A DNA stretch of 64,000 bases from Cladosporium sp. IMV 00045 (GCA_001931905.2 MSJI02000882.1:1-64000); one strand, 5' to 3'; counted from the stretch's first letter, positions 1-10,413 are shown. Translations and numbers: made by a program. The notes: generated by a model not told the origin, from the sequence alone.

Positions 1-732
1 AAGTTGACGACACCCGGCACAGGACGGTCTCCATGCAGAGCGGGTTCTACCTCGCTCTCGAAAAAGTCATCGGAGATGAGGAGACGGCTGTCTGTCTGCC
101 AGAATGAAAACTTGCCCCTCACGTTGCACAGAATGCGATCGTGATCCAGATCCTTATCTTGGGTTGTGAACAAGTCGACCGTCTTCGCCCACATGCAGTT
201 CATCGCATCTTTGCGGAGGAGATTTGCGCCTTCGCGAAAGCCATCGGTCGTGTAATAGTCCATGGTAGGGCAGAGAACCGAGGGACACTCCTCAGCGTGG
301 AAGATTATGCGGTCGGGGTCGGTCGCGTGAAAGCTGATTGCCTGCTGCCGGTGGCTGGCTGGGTCGTCCACCGTGAACTCGTGCCATGATTCACCCTGAT
401 CTCTTGTGATCCAATGCGTCTTCTTCTGTCCTATTACCACGGCTACTCCTGCAGCGTACGGATGTCTTTGTATCTGCCATGTCACGTCCTTGTCGACGCC
501 CTTCAAAGGCTTCCAAGTTACTCCAGCGTCCTCGGATCGGTAGGCGTTTCCTTTGCCTTCATTTTGGATGTTGAGGATGATGACATCGCTATCCTCGAAG
601 TAGAAGTGATTCAGTGGAGGCTTGTCGAAGGATGTGACCTCAACTGACGGCTCCTTGCTGTCTTTGGCTATTGCCTGCACTGATAGCAGGCCGAGAAGCA
701 AGCTTCCCAGGAAGCCTAGCCGACGAGGCATG
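1..732 (-). CDS. VPS10: VPS10 sortilin-type receptor, 5' part of a second copy (cut by window edge)
   Basis: Reads open for 244 codons from the ATG at 732 down to the window edge with no stop or frameshift. It encodes the signal peptide and the start of the lumenal domain, including an Asp-box-like SEDAGVTW motif, and is nearly identical to the complete gene at 58122-62585. By hand I count 21 base differences in 720, of which 17 are transitions and 4 transversions. Vps10/sortilins are type I membrane receptors that sort soluble hydrolases such as carboxypeptidase Y from the late Golgi to the vacuole. This copy starts with the same MPRRLGFLGSLLLGLL leader. Whether the rest of the gene is intact cannot be seen. 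It could be a second functional paralogue, a truncated duplicate or an assembly duplicate. Confidence 0.9.
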
Positions 733-950
733 GCTTGTTCGATTCGTGTGGTGTTCGCGCTACCTCACCGGCGGGTTCGTCGATATCATCGAGGTTGAAG
801 AGGATGGGTTGTGGAATGTGGTCAGGTTGAATGTTTTGTTACCCTGATATCTACAGTAGTAGCTAGCTGTCGCCTCGAGCCGACCGTTGCGCTGACGCAC
901 TGGGCCCCTTTAGCGCGTTTCTTCCTTCGTTTCAGCGCCAACTCTCACTC
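1..950 (-). repeat. Left arm of a large inverted duplication (partner 57904-58853)
   Basis: Base p here matches base 58854-p on the opposite strand without any indel that I could see, over the VPS10 coding part and 218 bp of its upstream region. Similarity ends at about 950. Beyond that this side continues into unique sequence and the other side into RIP-mutated repeat DNA. The duplication runs off the left edge, so its full length is unknown. Confidence 0.9.
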
Positions 951-1347
951 ATCACTACTACATCCACACTTCACTTTTATCAAAAATAGTTCTACAATCC
1001 TACGTATCATTTTACAGTCAAATCACGATGAACAGTCCTTGTCACGAAACATCCGAGAGAGCATATCACTCAGTGATCATGCATCGCCACGCTGATGCCG
1101 CGCTCTATACCAATGCACGCCACTGAATACCTGCCCATACCGACAGCTTCATGATATCTCAAGTCACTCCTCCATAACAAATTCGGTTCATTGATGCGAT
1201 ATGCCATGCAGCACTTTTTGAAATGTTTTGGCTCCCATTGGCCGTTTTGAAGTACTCGAAGTATCTTACAGGTCAGAACAAAAGCCAAAATGAATTCGTG
1301 AAAGAGAAAAAGAAAAAGAAAATAAAGATCCCCAAGCAAATCACGCA
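951..1347. other. Spacer between left VPS10 copy and CHRD gene
   Basis: This is upstream of the left VPS10 copy and downstream of the CHRD gene, both on the minus strand. It is unique sequence not shared with the right VPS10 copy. An A/G-rich run lies at about 1300-1326. I see no gene. Confidence 0.6.
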
Positions 1348-2304
1348 TTACATCAAACTCCACGAAACTCCGAGAATAAGTACGACTAGCCCAGCGAAAA
1401 CAGAGTGCCTCACTGCAGCACCGGTAAATGGGACAACGCTTGGTTCAACCGGACGAACTGGGTACGAGGGAAGCCCAGAGGGAGCTGTGGGACCCGCGGG
1501 CTTGACCCAGGTGGCCGATGGAGGCGGGATGTAGCCGCCAGTGGCAGCAGGAGGTGTCCGGACTCCCGTTCCGTATGGTGTCGACGAGCAGTCTTCGTAG
1601 ACTTTGGTGAGGGTCTGGCAAGTGCCTGTGCAGTCTAGTGGCGTCGCGACAGGCATTGAACTGGACATGGATCCCGACGGGGAGCTGGAGCCTGACGGGT
1701 AGCTGGGTATCGATGTCGACGCGGAGATCACGCTTGCAATCGGGAATTGGCCGCGGACGGCACCAGGGACTGCTTCCGAGGAGTGCACATCGGCGAAGAA
1801 AGCGGTGGGGTTCTCCTCGATCCTCCTGACGTGGAACCCAAAGCCTTGGTCCTGACCCGTGGTGGCATTGTTAACGCCAGTGATGAAGCCAGTATCGCTG
1901 CCCTGGATACAGCCAACGCTACGGCGTGTGTTGCTTCCCACAATAGCCGGGTTCGGGAAAGCAATGCGAGGTGGTCCAGCTTTGCCTGGGCCAGCCTCAT
2001 GGATGTGCATAGCGGTTTTGGCCGGCGAGGTGTACTCGCCACGAAAGCCGGTCAAGGTAATGTCGTAGCAGATGAAGTTCTCCTTGCTATTGATGCTGAT
2101 CTTGTATAGGCCTGTGGCTCCTGGGAGGCCGCCAGTAAAGGTGTTATTGGCATTGACGACTTGCTCTGGAATCGCAACGATCTCGTAGGTAGAAGTGAAC
2201 TCCGTATGCGCGTCTGTTGCGTTGCCCGGCGGTGTATATGTTCCCTGAGCCACCGCAGACACAGCAGCCGCGGAAAGGGTGATGAGATAATTAGAGAAAT
2301 GCAT
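1348..2304 (-). CDS. Secreted, probably GPI-anchored CHRD-domain protein
   Basis: Single-exon 318-residue protein. Residues 1-20 form a signal peptide (ending AVAQG). Residues about 30-195 resemble a CHRD domain: a core with AMHIHEAGPGKAGPP and a closing stretch with NPTAFFADVHSSEAVPGAVRGQF. A Ser/Pro/Thr-rich linker with four Cys follows. The C-terminus is a short hydrophobic tail preceded by small residues (VPFTGAAV), as expected of a GPI attachment signal. CHRD domains were first described in chordin and occur in many microbial secreted proteins; their fungal role is not established, so I infer only a cell-wall or surface location. A TATA-like element lies about 80 bp upstream, at 2382-2392 on the minus strand. 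Confidence 0.8.
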   Translation of the reverse strand: MHFSNYLITLSAAAVSAVAQGTYTPPGNATDAHTEFTSTYEIVAIPEQVVNANNTFTGGLPGATGLYKISINSKENFICYDITLTGFRGEYTSPAKTAMHIHEAGPGKAGPPRIAFPNPAIVGSNTRRSVGCIQGSDTGFITGVNNATTGQDQGFGFHVRRIEENPTAFFADVHSSEAVPGAVRGQFPIASVISASTSIPSYPSGSSSPSGSMSSSMPVATPLDCTGTCQTLTKVYEDCSSTPYGTGVRTPPAATGGYIPPPSATWVKPAGPTAPSGLPSYPVRPVEPSVVPFTGAAVRHSVFAGLVVLILGVSWSLM

Positions 2305-2721
2305 GTTGCAAGATCAGACGGCGAACTCGCATGTCAGCGGTGGCGTGATAACACTTCACAATACTTACATGCCTTGCCCCGAATAATATATAGCTGGTCA
2401 TCTCTGTTTACTACAGGTTGTTAGCCAAGTGGGTCAAGCATTCCAGAAGCCTGGTATTAGTTCTGGGCATTCCTGGTAATTTCAGCATCCAAGTACATGG
2501 ATTTGGAAAACCAAGATTCAAGTCGAGTACCAGGAATGCATACTTAACATATGAGTTTGTTGGATCAAGAGGCCAGTAAAGAACCGAGTGGTGTCGTTGA
2601 TAGGTCCAGAGCTGTCACTATCAAGGATGATTTGTTTTGAAAGTCAGACAATCGCCTACCCTTTCAGATCGATACGAATCGAGCCCGACGAGCATATCGT
2701 ACGCAGTCTCATATCCCAACC
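2305..2721 (-). promoter_or_regulatory. Upstream region of CHRD gene with TATA-like box and 11-bp inverted repeat
   Basis: The minus strand carries TATATATTATT at 2382-2392, about 80 bp before the CHRD start codon. Further up, GCATTCCTGGT (2467-2477) and its exact inverse ACCAGGAATGC (2529-2539) form an inverted repeat with a 51-bp gap, which could bind a dimeric factor. That role is inference. No gene is seen here. Confidence 0.4.
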
Positions 2722-3643
2722 TTACTGATCGAACAACGCAACCGCTCGAATCGGACTGCCACTTCCTCCTCTCAACTTCAAAGGAAACCCGACGAATGTA
2801 AACCGACCCTTGCCAACAACCTTGTCCAAATTATCCAAGCCTTCCATGTGGGTCATCTTACGCTCGCCGCAAATGTTATGCGCTTGGAAGTTCATCTCGC
2901 CCTCGGGACTTGGGCTGATAGCCTCGACACCTAGAGGACGATTAGCAATAGATCCGATGGAAATACACCTTGTACTAAACCAAGCAAACTCACCAAACAT
3001 CTTACACCCCTTATCAGCCAACCATCTAACAGCATCCGGATGCAAGCCCGGGAAATCATGCTGCCACCTTGGATCATCAAAGTGCACTCTCTTATTAAAC
3101 GCCATGTAAACCAACACCGTATCTCCCTCCTTAATCTCTTCTCCACACTTCACCAGCGCCTCCTCCATCTCCCGCACCGAAATCGCCGCTCCCAATTCCA
3201 CATGCGAGAGATCAAGCGCGATGGCGGAAGTGTAGAAGTCCTCCAGAGGCATTTCGTCGATCGGCGTGCCGCCGGGCCCGAAGTGCTTAAATGCATCGAC
3301 GTGCGTGCCGGCGTGGTCTGACATGGTTAGGGCGTAGGAGGCGGAGCGCAGGGTTGTGTTCCCTGCGGTCTTGGGTTGGTGCGTGTCCCATTGCGTTTGG
3401 ATCTGGGGGTTGATGTCAATGTTCGTTGGAGCTTGAGATGGGGATTGGGTCTTTTGCATAGACTTGACGTACGAATGGAACGTGGAAGGGATGGTTGAGG
3501 CATCGATGATACAGCTCTCGACTCAGGTCGATGATTTTGGGTTTTTGAGGTGCTGTGGCTAGGAATCGCTTGGTGATAGTCTGTGAATTGGATGTGAGTT
3601 TCAAGGCATTGCGACCAGATACTCGGAAAAGGCTTGTGGTCAT
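2722..3643 (-). CDS. Cyclase-family metal-dependent hydrolase (kynurenine formamidase-like), three exons
   Basis: Exons 3643-3473, 3402-2994 and 2930-2722 give 262 residues. Intron 1 (70 bp) has GTACGT and CCCCCAG ends. Intron 2 (63 bp, GTGAGT..CTAG with a GCTAAT branch) is a multiple of three without a stop, so it hides inside the unspliced frame; removing it restores the family run KMFG-VEAISPSPEG. The metal-binding signature HAGTHVDAFKH of the cyclase superfamily (kynurenine formamidase, isatin hydrolase) is intact, as are an N-terminal IIDLSRELYH and the C-terminal GRFTFVGFPLKLRGGSGSP. Family members bind divalent metal and open amide or lactam bonds; the substrate here is unknown. The first about 30 residues are basic and Ser/Thr-rich, compatible with mitochondrial import. 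Confidence 0.85.
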
Positions 3644-4198
3644 GGTGAGAAACGAGAACCGTTTGCTTAGTTCAAAAGTCGGTCTTGATCTAGATTCTAG
3701 ATTTTAATAAGATGATAAGTACGTCAGTATATGTCGTTGAATTTAATCGTAAGTGACAACCTTGGGTTCATAAACGATCGTCCTGAAGCAGCTGTCGATC
3801 TTCGCCTTCGACCTCGGCTCTCGTAGCTACAGCTATATTTCCAGAAAAAGAAGAAGCATATTGGCCCGCCGAACAATTGTAGCTCTTATCTTATCACAGA
3901 GTGAGGAATGTTAGGTATATGCTTTTCCCTTATGCTTGATGTCTTATTAATTGCTGACGACAAAAGGCTCATTCGCGAGACTCCACGAAATTTGATCAGA
4001 ATCGCAAATATCGTGATTAAGAAAAGCTTTTCGCAAGTAGCTGCTATAAAGACATATAATCACCGCGGTATGATACATGCAAAGAAGATTCGAGTCGCTC
4101 CACGAGCGGTATAAACTTTCATATCAGTCGTTGGGTACGTACACAACATCGCATGCGCCGGAAAGTTCAAAGACCCAGGCACTGCCTGCCTCAGAACA
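3644..4198. other. Spacer upstream of cyclase gene
   Basis: This lies between the 3' end of the glutaredoxin gene and the start of the cyclase gene, both minus-strand. It is AT-rich, and I see no conserved reading frame or RNA. Confidence 0.6.
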
Positions 4199-5106
4199 TT
4201 AGCGCTGCTTGTTGACGATGTACTCGCCGAGGAAGTCGGGATCGTTCTCGAACTCCTCCTTGACCTGATGAGATAGTTAGCCTTCTGTATCCTGCGATAG
4301 AAACGGGGCATGTCACTTACAATGTCAAGTCCACCAACAAGCTCACCACCAACGTAGACCTGCGGGAAAGTAGGCCAGTCGGAGAACTCCTTGAGTCCCT
4401 GTCTCACATCATCGTCTGCCAGGATGTTGAAGAAGCCGTAGCGAACACCCTTCTCACGCAGAAGGCTGACGGTCTGCCTGCTGAATCCGCACTGAGGCGC
4501 GGAAGGTGTGCCCTTCATGAACAGCATCACTGGCGCAGCCTTGACCAGCTCTCCCAGTCGCGAGTGCAACTCCTCCTTTGATGTGCCGTCCATCTGCTCC
4601 CCTGTATATTGCGGCGCCGTGGTTGGGTCTGCCGCACTAGGTGCGTACTTGGAGAGACCTGCATCGCCGTTTGCCTGGGTGCTAGGCTCGTTTTCCGAAG
4701 GAGGTGGCCTGGTGACCTTCTGCGCAGGCGGAAGGCTAGTGTTGCCAGCATTTGCGGGTTTGCCGACGTGCTGCTCCACGGCGTTCCTGACCTTGCCCGC
4801 ATCGGTACCGGTCACGCTGTCAACCACTTGTCCATTTTTCTGCAGCACCACAAGCGGAACCTGGGTGACGTCGTAGTTCTCGCTGATCTCGCTAACCTCC
4901 TCTGCGTCGAGGCTGAAGAAAGCAATCTGAGGTGGGTTGGTGGCGGGGTATGTGCTGGCGAGGGTGGAAAGGATGGTGCCCATCTGTTTGCAGGGCTCAG
5001 CCCATGGTGCGTGGAAGTAAATGACGGCGAGGCACTCGGCGGGCAGAGAGGATGTGTGGTCGGCGAAGTCGGCCTCGGAGGCTATAGGAAGGACGGTAGA
5101 GGCCAT
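4199..5106 (-). CDS. GRX4: Monothiol glutaredoxin of the Grx3/Grx4 type, two exons
   Basis: Exons 5106-4321 and 4264-4199 with a 56-bp intron (GTAAGT..CATCAG, branch CTAAC) give 283 residues. Without splicing the frame runs on into a spurious Ser-rich tail; splicing gives the family ending GGLDIVKEEFENDPDFLGEY. Residues 1-110 are a thioredoxin-like domain with WAEPC in place of the usual WCGPC. A Ser/Pro/Thr linker follows, then one glutaredoxin domain with the CGFS active site near residue 206. Grx3/4 proteins bind a bridging 2Fe-2S cluster with glutathione and, with BolA partners, report iron status to iron-responsive regulators; yeast uses them for Aft1/2 control and cytosolic iron trafficking. 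It is divergent from RPF2 across a 344-bp shared promoter. Confidence 0.92.
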
Positions 5107-5450
5107 GGTGGATAATTCGCCAGAAGATCGCTTGAGGTATGAATTATATGTGACCCAACGACAGTGCTTTTGTTTGTACTGTCAATTGTATTTGTGGCGG
5201 GGTGGGAGTAGGTTTGTTGAAGTGATTCATCTGGTCGCCCGTCGCAAAGATTCGAAATGGCGTAACCGCGCGGAATCTTGGAGGGGCTCTTATCTTAGGT
5301 TCTGATGACAAGTGATTGCTGCCTGAGGCTTCCAAGCTATCTCGGTGTCCGGGCGACTTTTTTCTACTACAGCTCAAGTTTATCCAGAACTCGGCGGCCA
5401 GAGTAGACGAAAACCACATTTTTTCCTTTTCCACCCACAACACCGCCGCC
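5107..5450. promoter_or_regulatory. Shared divergent promoter of GRX4 (-) and RPF2 (+)
   Basis: The two start codons are 344 bp apart and point outward. The RPF2 start sits in CACCGCCGCCATG, a good fungal start context with C at -1 and G at -3. No operator could be recognised by eye. Confidence 0.6.
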
Positions 5451-6498
5451 ATGCTCGCACAACAACAACCCCTTCGTCAGATCAAACCCAAAAATGCGCG
5501 CACCAAGCGCTTTTTGGAGAACAAGGCGCCGCTTGTGAACGAGAACCCGCGCACCGCACTCTTCTTGAAGTACACTTCGACCTCGGAGATCCTCAACCTT
5601 GTCATGACCGACCTTCACTCTCTCAAGCGTCCCTTAGGCATCAAGTTCAACAAGAAGAACGACATTCACCCTTTCGAGAACCCTGCGAGCTTGGAATTCT
5701 TCAGCGAAAAGAACGATGCTTCCATGATGGTCTTCGCCAGCCACAGCAAGAAGCGCCCTCACTGCATGACTATCGTTCGCATGTTTGACTGGAAGGTTCT
5801 GGATATGCTGGAGCTCCTGATCGAGCCGGAGACTCTGCGCACATTGTCACAGTTCAAGAATGAGAAGGCACGCGTTGGCCTCAAGCCGCTGATCTCTTTC
5901 TCCGGCAGCGCATTCGAGAGCCCTACGGAGAATGCATACACGCTTGCGAAATCTATGTTCCTGGATCTCTTCAAGGGTCCCGATGTTGAGAAGGTCGATG
6001 TGGAGGGTCTGCAATACATCATGAACTTTTCCGTGGAAGAGGAGGAGAATGAGGAGGTCAAGCCTGTGATCCACCTGCGTTGCTACCTGATCAGGACAAA
6101 GAAGGCTGGAGGAAGCTTGCCTAAGGTCGACGTTGAAGAGATGGGCCCCAGAATCGACTTCAGAGTTGGCAGGACCAAGGAGGCAGATACCGACATGATG
6201 AAGGAGGCCATGCGCAAGCCCAAGAGCACAGAGGTAAGCTACGCCAAGTACACGCGTGCCATTAGAGCTTTTACTAACACCTTCCCAGGCCAAGACAAAG
6301 AAGAACATCGAGACCGACATCATCGGCGACAAGATCGGCCGCATCCACACCGGCAAGCAGGACCTCAGCCAGCTGCAGACAAGGAAGATGAAGGGTCTGA
6401 AGCGCAGCAGAGACGTGCCGGACGACGAGGATGCCTTCGCCGGCGCCGACGACTTCCCCAACGGCGCCGACAAGAAGGCCCGTCTCGACGAGGCATGA
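5451..6498 (+). CDS. RPF2: Ribosome biogenesis factor Rpf2 (Brix domain), two exons
   Basis: Exons 5451-6233 and 6289-6498 give 330 residues, close to the 344 of yeast Rpf2. The 55-bp intron begins GTAAGC, has branch TTACTAACAC and ends TTCCCAG. The start ATG at 5451 (MLAQQQPLRQIKPKNARTKR) fits the family; an upstream in-frame ATG at 5316 lies in the promoter. The body is a Brix domain of the Rpf2 subfamily (KRPLGIKFNKKNDIHPFEN, LIEPETLR, LISFSGSAFES). Rpf2 with Rrs1 brings the 5S rRNP (5S rRNA, uL18, uL5) into the pre-60S particle in the nucleolus. The tail is rich in Lys, Arg and Asp. Confidence 0.95.
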
Positions 6499-7402
6499 GC
6501 TTTCTAGATCGCCAGTATTCCTTTCCTTCCGTCTTGCGTTTTGAGCGTGGCGTTGGCGGGCTGTGTGTAAAAAAGAATCAAATGTATTGTTATTCTGGGC
6601 GACTGCTGGAAGTGAACGTTTCGTCAAGATTCTCTTGCTCTCAATACCATTCATTGTCGTCTCAATCCTCAGTACACATCAAAGCACCCGTTTGATCGGT
6701 GAAATCGATAGCGGCCATAGTACCAAGACTACGAAGATGCTGAGATAGAGATATCCTTGACATCGAGGCCATCGCTTTTGATCACTTGTAACTCCTTTGC
6801 ATCCACTATATTCGTAGCTTGTAGCTGAGACAAAGAAAGTGAAGTCTGAGATGTAGCATTCACTGTGCGAGCCCAGCTATACCCAACCCGATCAAAGAAA
6901 TATTTCAACCCTTCTTTAAAAAACGTAGAAAATAGCTAAAAATGCAACAAAATTTGCCAAAAAGAAGTGCCAAATCGAACTCTCATCTCAGGATAGCCAC
7001 TGCTACGCTGTGTCATATGGTAATATGAGACCTATGTTCTAACCGTTAAACTATGGGGGCTAGGAATCCAAGCTATGCTTGAATAGTCGTGTCTGGTAGG
7101 CGTCGAGGCCCTGCAATAACAATATATTCGTTTGACAATGACAGACCATCTCACGGGGACAGCGTGAAGAGAGTTCGCATCCATGGCAAAGGCATATGGG
7201 TGGTGTGCGATATGGGCATACGACGAGCATTGACTGCTGGCTCGCCCAGCGCCAGATCATTCACTGTTGGGCTCGCTGGCTCTGGAATCAAGACACTTTT
7301 GTTGATCTTGCATTCGTGTAAATGTAGAAAGTCGTTATCGTTAATGCACTACAGATCGTAAACTCCATATTCTAAAGCAAATTCCTGCTGAAAAGCAAAG
7401 GA
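6499..7402. other. Convergent spacer RPF2 / CmcJ-like gene
   Basis: These 904 bp lie between two 3' ends. It contains an A-box-like and CAT-anticodon-like tRNA resemblance on the minus strand at about 6965-7060, which I rejected because the T arm and acceptor do not pair. Nothing else is recognised. Confidence 0.55.
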
Positions 7403-8272
7403 TCAACCAAACACCAGTGCCCTAACCTCAATGCTCTCGCGTCCCGGCCACGACTCCTTCGTCCTGGGGTCAACGAATGCGGAATGCGGCGTACGCGCTC
7501 CATTCTGGCTATCGTAGCACTGAAGCAGGATCCTCTCATCATTCTTCATCCCACTCAGGTAGTGCCACTTGCCTTGCGGCGAGTACTTGACACCTGCAGT
7601 CTCGCCCACACGGTGCGGGTAGCGGTGCTGCACGCCAACGATCTGATCATCCGGCACGGTCTGCGAGTCCGCGTAGGCAAGTGGCGAAGCGACGACGGGG
7701 CCATTGAGCGGACGCCAGACGTTGATGAGGCGCACGCGAGACTTCAAGAGAGTCTCTGCCTCGTCGCCCATGTGGTACTTTACTCGCAGCTCGGCGCTGG
7801 CGCGGGTCTGGTCGATGTGCGCGCGTGTGACGGGAGCCCTTGGCGCATCTGGATGCGAGCGGCGGACTGTGTGGTCGAAGATGAAGATTCTGTTCGCGCC
7901 GGGGACATTGTCGAGTAATGTCTTTTCGATTTCAGGGTAGTAGTTCGTCTTGATGCTCTCGTCGTCGGTGAAATCCTTCTCTACGCTGGCTGGAAGGTTC
8001 TGAAGCACGCCGAAGCCGTTGACGTCGAATTTGTACTCTGATTCACGGCCGCGGATGTCGTGGATTGTCACTTCGTGAGCATCCTCGCTGTAGTTTCGCT
8101 GAGGCTCGCCTGGTGGCGGTTTCTCCACGTAGTTGAACGGTGCGGATCCATCAAGTGGTGGCGCATAGAATGTCAAAGAGGTGTTGACGGGGCCGCGAGG
8201 GATCCCTATGGGTTCTGAGGAGTTGACACCAAAGTTGACTGACTGCTGAGTCTGTGTTGTCGTGGTCGCCAT
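7403..8272 (-). CDS. CmcJ/NvfI-like (GA4 desaturase-like) putative oxidoreductase
   Basis: Single exon, 289 residues, a typical length for the family. Conserved blocks are visible in order: an N-terminal SLTFYAPP, FGVLQNLPASVEKDF, FIFDHTVRR, THVD-equivalent AHIDQT, RLINVWRPLNGPV, and WHYLSGMKNDERILLQCYDS near the end. This fungal family groups gibberellin GA4 desaturase-like and CmcJ-like proteins. Several members act in secondary metabolism, and the group resembles Fe(II)/2-oxoglutarate oxygenases. The actual substrate is unknown. A TATATATA lies about 130 bp upstream (8400-8408). It is divergent from the MDR gene at 9364; a joint role is possible but unproven. Confidence 0.8.
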   Translation of the reverse strand: MATTTTQTQQSVNFGVNSSEPIGIPRGPVNTSLTFYAPPLDGSAPFNYVEKPPPGEPQRNYSEDAHEVTIHDIRGRESEYKFDVNGFGVLQNLPASVEKDFTDDESIKTNYYPEIEKTLLDNVPGANRIFIFDHTVRRSHPDAPRAPVTRAHIDQTRASAELRVKYHMGDEAETLLKSRVRLINVWRPLNGPVVASPLAYADSQTVPDDQIVGVQHRYPHRVGETAGVKYSPQGKWHYLSGMKNDERILLQCYDSQNGARTPHSAFVDPRTKESWPGRESIEVRALVFG

Positions 8273-9363
8273 GGCTGTATTGCTTGTGTTTTGAAACAGT
8301 AATGCCGAGGTTGTCGATTCGTTGTCGCAATGCTATGAGTTTGATTGTGAAGAGGATATAGTGAGACGTTTCAAAAATCTGAAGCAATCCCGTAGAGGTC
8401 TATATATACTCAAACCTATGAGATCCGCCATACTCAAAGACTCTATGTATTTGTAAGGTCGAAGAACCAAGTACCGACAAACGTCATCCGTCTCACCGAG
8501 CTCGTAGGCGGCTGTGGCGTTGTCTTCAATGCGGAGAACGGCATGTCGACGAATCAACACTCAGCTGCTTAAATCAGCGCTTCTAATTTGTATGGACGTC
8601 GCTGCTATTGCGTGCTCGGAGGCTTGGAAATAGGCCGGATGAGAGTGCCGTGTGATGTGATGATGGATAGGTCTTGTGCTTGATCATCCAGATTAGTAAA
8701 GGGCGTTAGAGACGTGGAAGGATTTTTCAGGAAAGACATATGATTACCTCGTTCGCCATCAGTCGAACAAGACTACGATGCGTTCTTCACATTTTTGTCG
8801 TGGAAATCAACCTCTATTAATTCCTTCGTTTATAGACGCGCAAGAAGGGTGGTCCAATGTTGCAGCACCTCGTCCTGCCGATTATTGATGGGGAGGTATG
8901 AGGGAAGTCATTTTCTTTTTCCCATCCTCACATGCTTAATTCTAACTGAGCATTGGAAGCCCGACCGTGACTGATCAATCTTACTGCATACAGCTTGCAT
9001 ATCTGTGCAATCATTCATAGCCTTGTGGTTTATCGGTCCATTGAGAGTATAGGGCAAGCCTGTGCGTGGCGATTTATCAGCAGCTGTGCAATTGAACCTC
9101 GGCTGTTTCATGATCTGATGAAGAAAAATGTCGTGTCACGATCAAGATGCCCCATGTCGTCCCAGCGAGCCTAGGTAGATTTTTCGGCCAGTATATATAG
9201 GTATCTCAATTGACTTTGAACAGTTCTACCACTTCCAATTGAACTTTGCCATCTACCAACACTGTTCTAACGCCAACTTCAACCTCAATCACTCGGATTG
9301 GATACCTGAGTCTCCACACCAACCAGCTTCAACTCCGTGCGAATCAACAAAACCCAGGCAATC
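8273..9363. promoter_or_regulatory. Divergent promoter region, CmcJ-like gene (-) and MDR gene (+)
   Basis: This 1.09-kb spacer between two outward-facing genes has TATATATA near 8400-8408 for the left gene and TATATATA at 9192-9199 for the right gene (about 165 bp before its ATG). Short frames inside it, such as minus-strand 8908-9111, show no family features. Confidence 0.5.
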
Positions 9364-10413
9364 ATGGTTCAGACCCGCCAATGGATCCTCAGCAACAGGC
9401 CCTCGGGCCTTCCGGTTCTCGAAGGACCTGATGCGACGTTCACTCTCCAGAACGCAGAGCTTGGTCCAGTGGAAAACGACCACATTCTGGTCAAAACCAC
9501 CTTCCTGTCCAACGACCCTGCCCAGCGTGGCTGGCTTCGCGATCTTGAAGACCCATCTCGTCTTTACGTGCCTCCGGTTCAGGTCGGCTCGGTGATGCGC
9601 GCTCGTGGTCTCGCAGAAGTCATTGAGTCATCCTCCTCCAAGTTCAACAAGGGCGACGTCGTGATCGCACCCACTGGATGGTCAGAGCAGCTTGTCGTCT
9701 CCGCAAGCGCCTGCCAGAGTGCACCTCCACTCCCCAAGGACCTGAATGTTACTCACTACCTCGGTGCGCTTGGTCTCACCGGTCTGACCGCCTACTTCGG
9801 TTTGACCGGCGTTGCGCGTGCCGCGAAGGACGACGTTGTGGTCATTTCCGGCGCTGCAGGTGCCACTGGCAGCATGGCCGTCCAGATCTCCAAGAACTTG
9901 CTCGGATGTAAGCGTGTGATCGGTATTGCTGGTTCGGACTCCAAGTGCCGCTGGGTCGAGTCTCTCGGTGCCGATGTCTGCCTGAACTACAAGTCCGCCT
10001 CTTTCGCCTCGGACCTCAAGAAGGAAACCCCGGACTTCGCCGACGTGTACTTTGACAATGTCGGTGGTGAAATTCTGGACTTGATGCTCACTCGCATGGC
10101 CAGGAACGGTCGTGTCGCTGCCTGTGGTGCGATTTCTAACTACAACAGCTCTGGCGAGGCCATTACTGGGCTGAAGAACTGGTTTGAGGTTGTCAGCATG
10201 AGGATTGAGATCAAGGGTTTCATCGTTCTGGACTTCGCTGCCAAGTTCGCTGAGGCTCTCGACCTGCTCAAGAAGGGAGTTGAGGACGGCAAGCTGAAGG
10301 TTGGCGATGAAGGCGAGCACATTGTTGAGGCTGGCTTCGAAAGTGTGCCTACGGTCTGGATGGGACTTTTCGAGGGTTCCAACCAGGGCAAGCTGCTCAC
10401 CAAGATCAAGTGA
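9364..10413 (+). CDS. Medium-chain dehydrogenase/reductase, leukotriene B4 dehydrogenase / zinc-less type
   Basis: Single exon, 349 residues from MVQTRQWILSNRP. An in-frame ATG at 9337 would add nine residues unlike the family, so I prefer 9364. The fold is the zinc-less MDR class: NDPAQRGWL in the substrate domain, nucleotide-binding GAAGATGSMAVQISK near residue 160, the NADPH-related stretch GIAGSDSKC, and VYFDNVGGEILD. No catalytic-zinc Cys/His set is seen. Relatives are NADPH-dependent alkenal or 15-oxo-prostaglandin reductases, which reduce activated C=C bonds. The physiological substrate is unknown. Confidence 0.88.
   Translation: MVQTRQWILSNRPSGLPVLEGPDATFTLQNAELGPVENDHILVKTTFLSNDPAQRGWLRDLEDPSRLYVPPVQVGSVMRARGLAEVIESSSSKFNKGDVVIAPTGWSEQLVVSASACQSAPPLPKDLNVTHYLGALGLTGLTAYFGLTGVARAAKDDVVVISGAAGATGSMAVQISKNLLGCKRVIGIAGSDSKCRWVESLGADVCLNYKSASFASDLKKETPDFADVYFDNVGGEILDLMLTRMARNGRVAACGAISNYNSSGEAITGLKNWFEVVSMRIEIKGFIVLDFAAKFAEALDLLKKGVEDGKLKVGDEGEHIVEAGFESVPTVWMGLFEGSNQGKLLTKIK

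Noticed and set aside
6965..7060. tRNA-like sequence on the minus strand (GCCCCCA, A-box-like TAGTTTAACGG, CTCATAT, TTCGATT)
   Set aside because: The anticodon stem pairs over only three bases, the T stem does not pair, and no 3' acceptor complementary to GCCCCCA exists, even allowing an intron. At best it is a decayed tRNA fragment.
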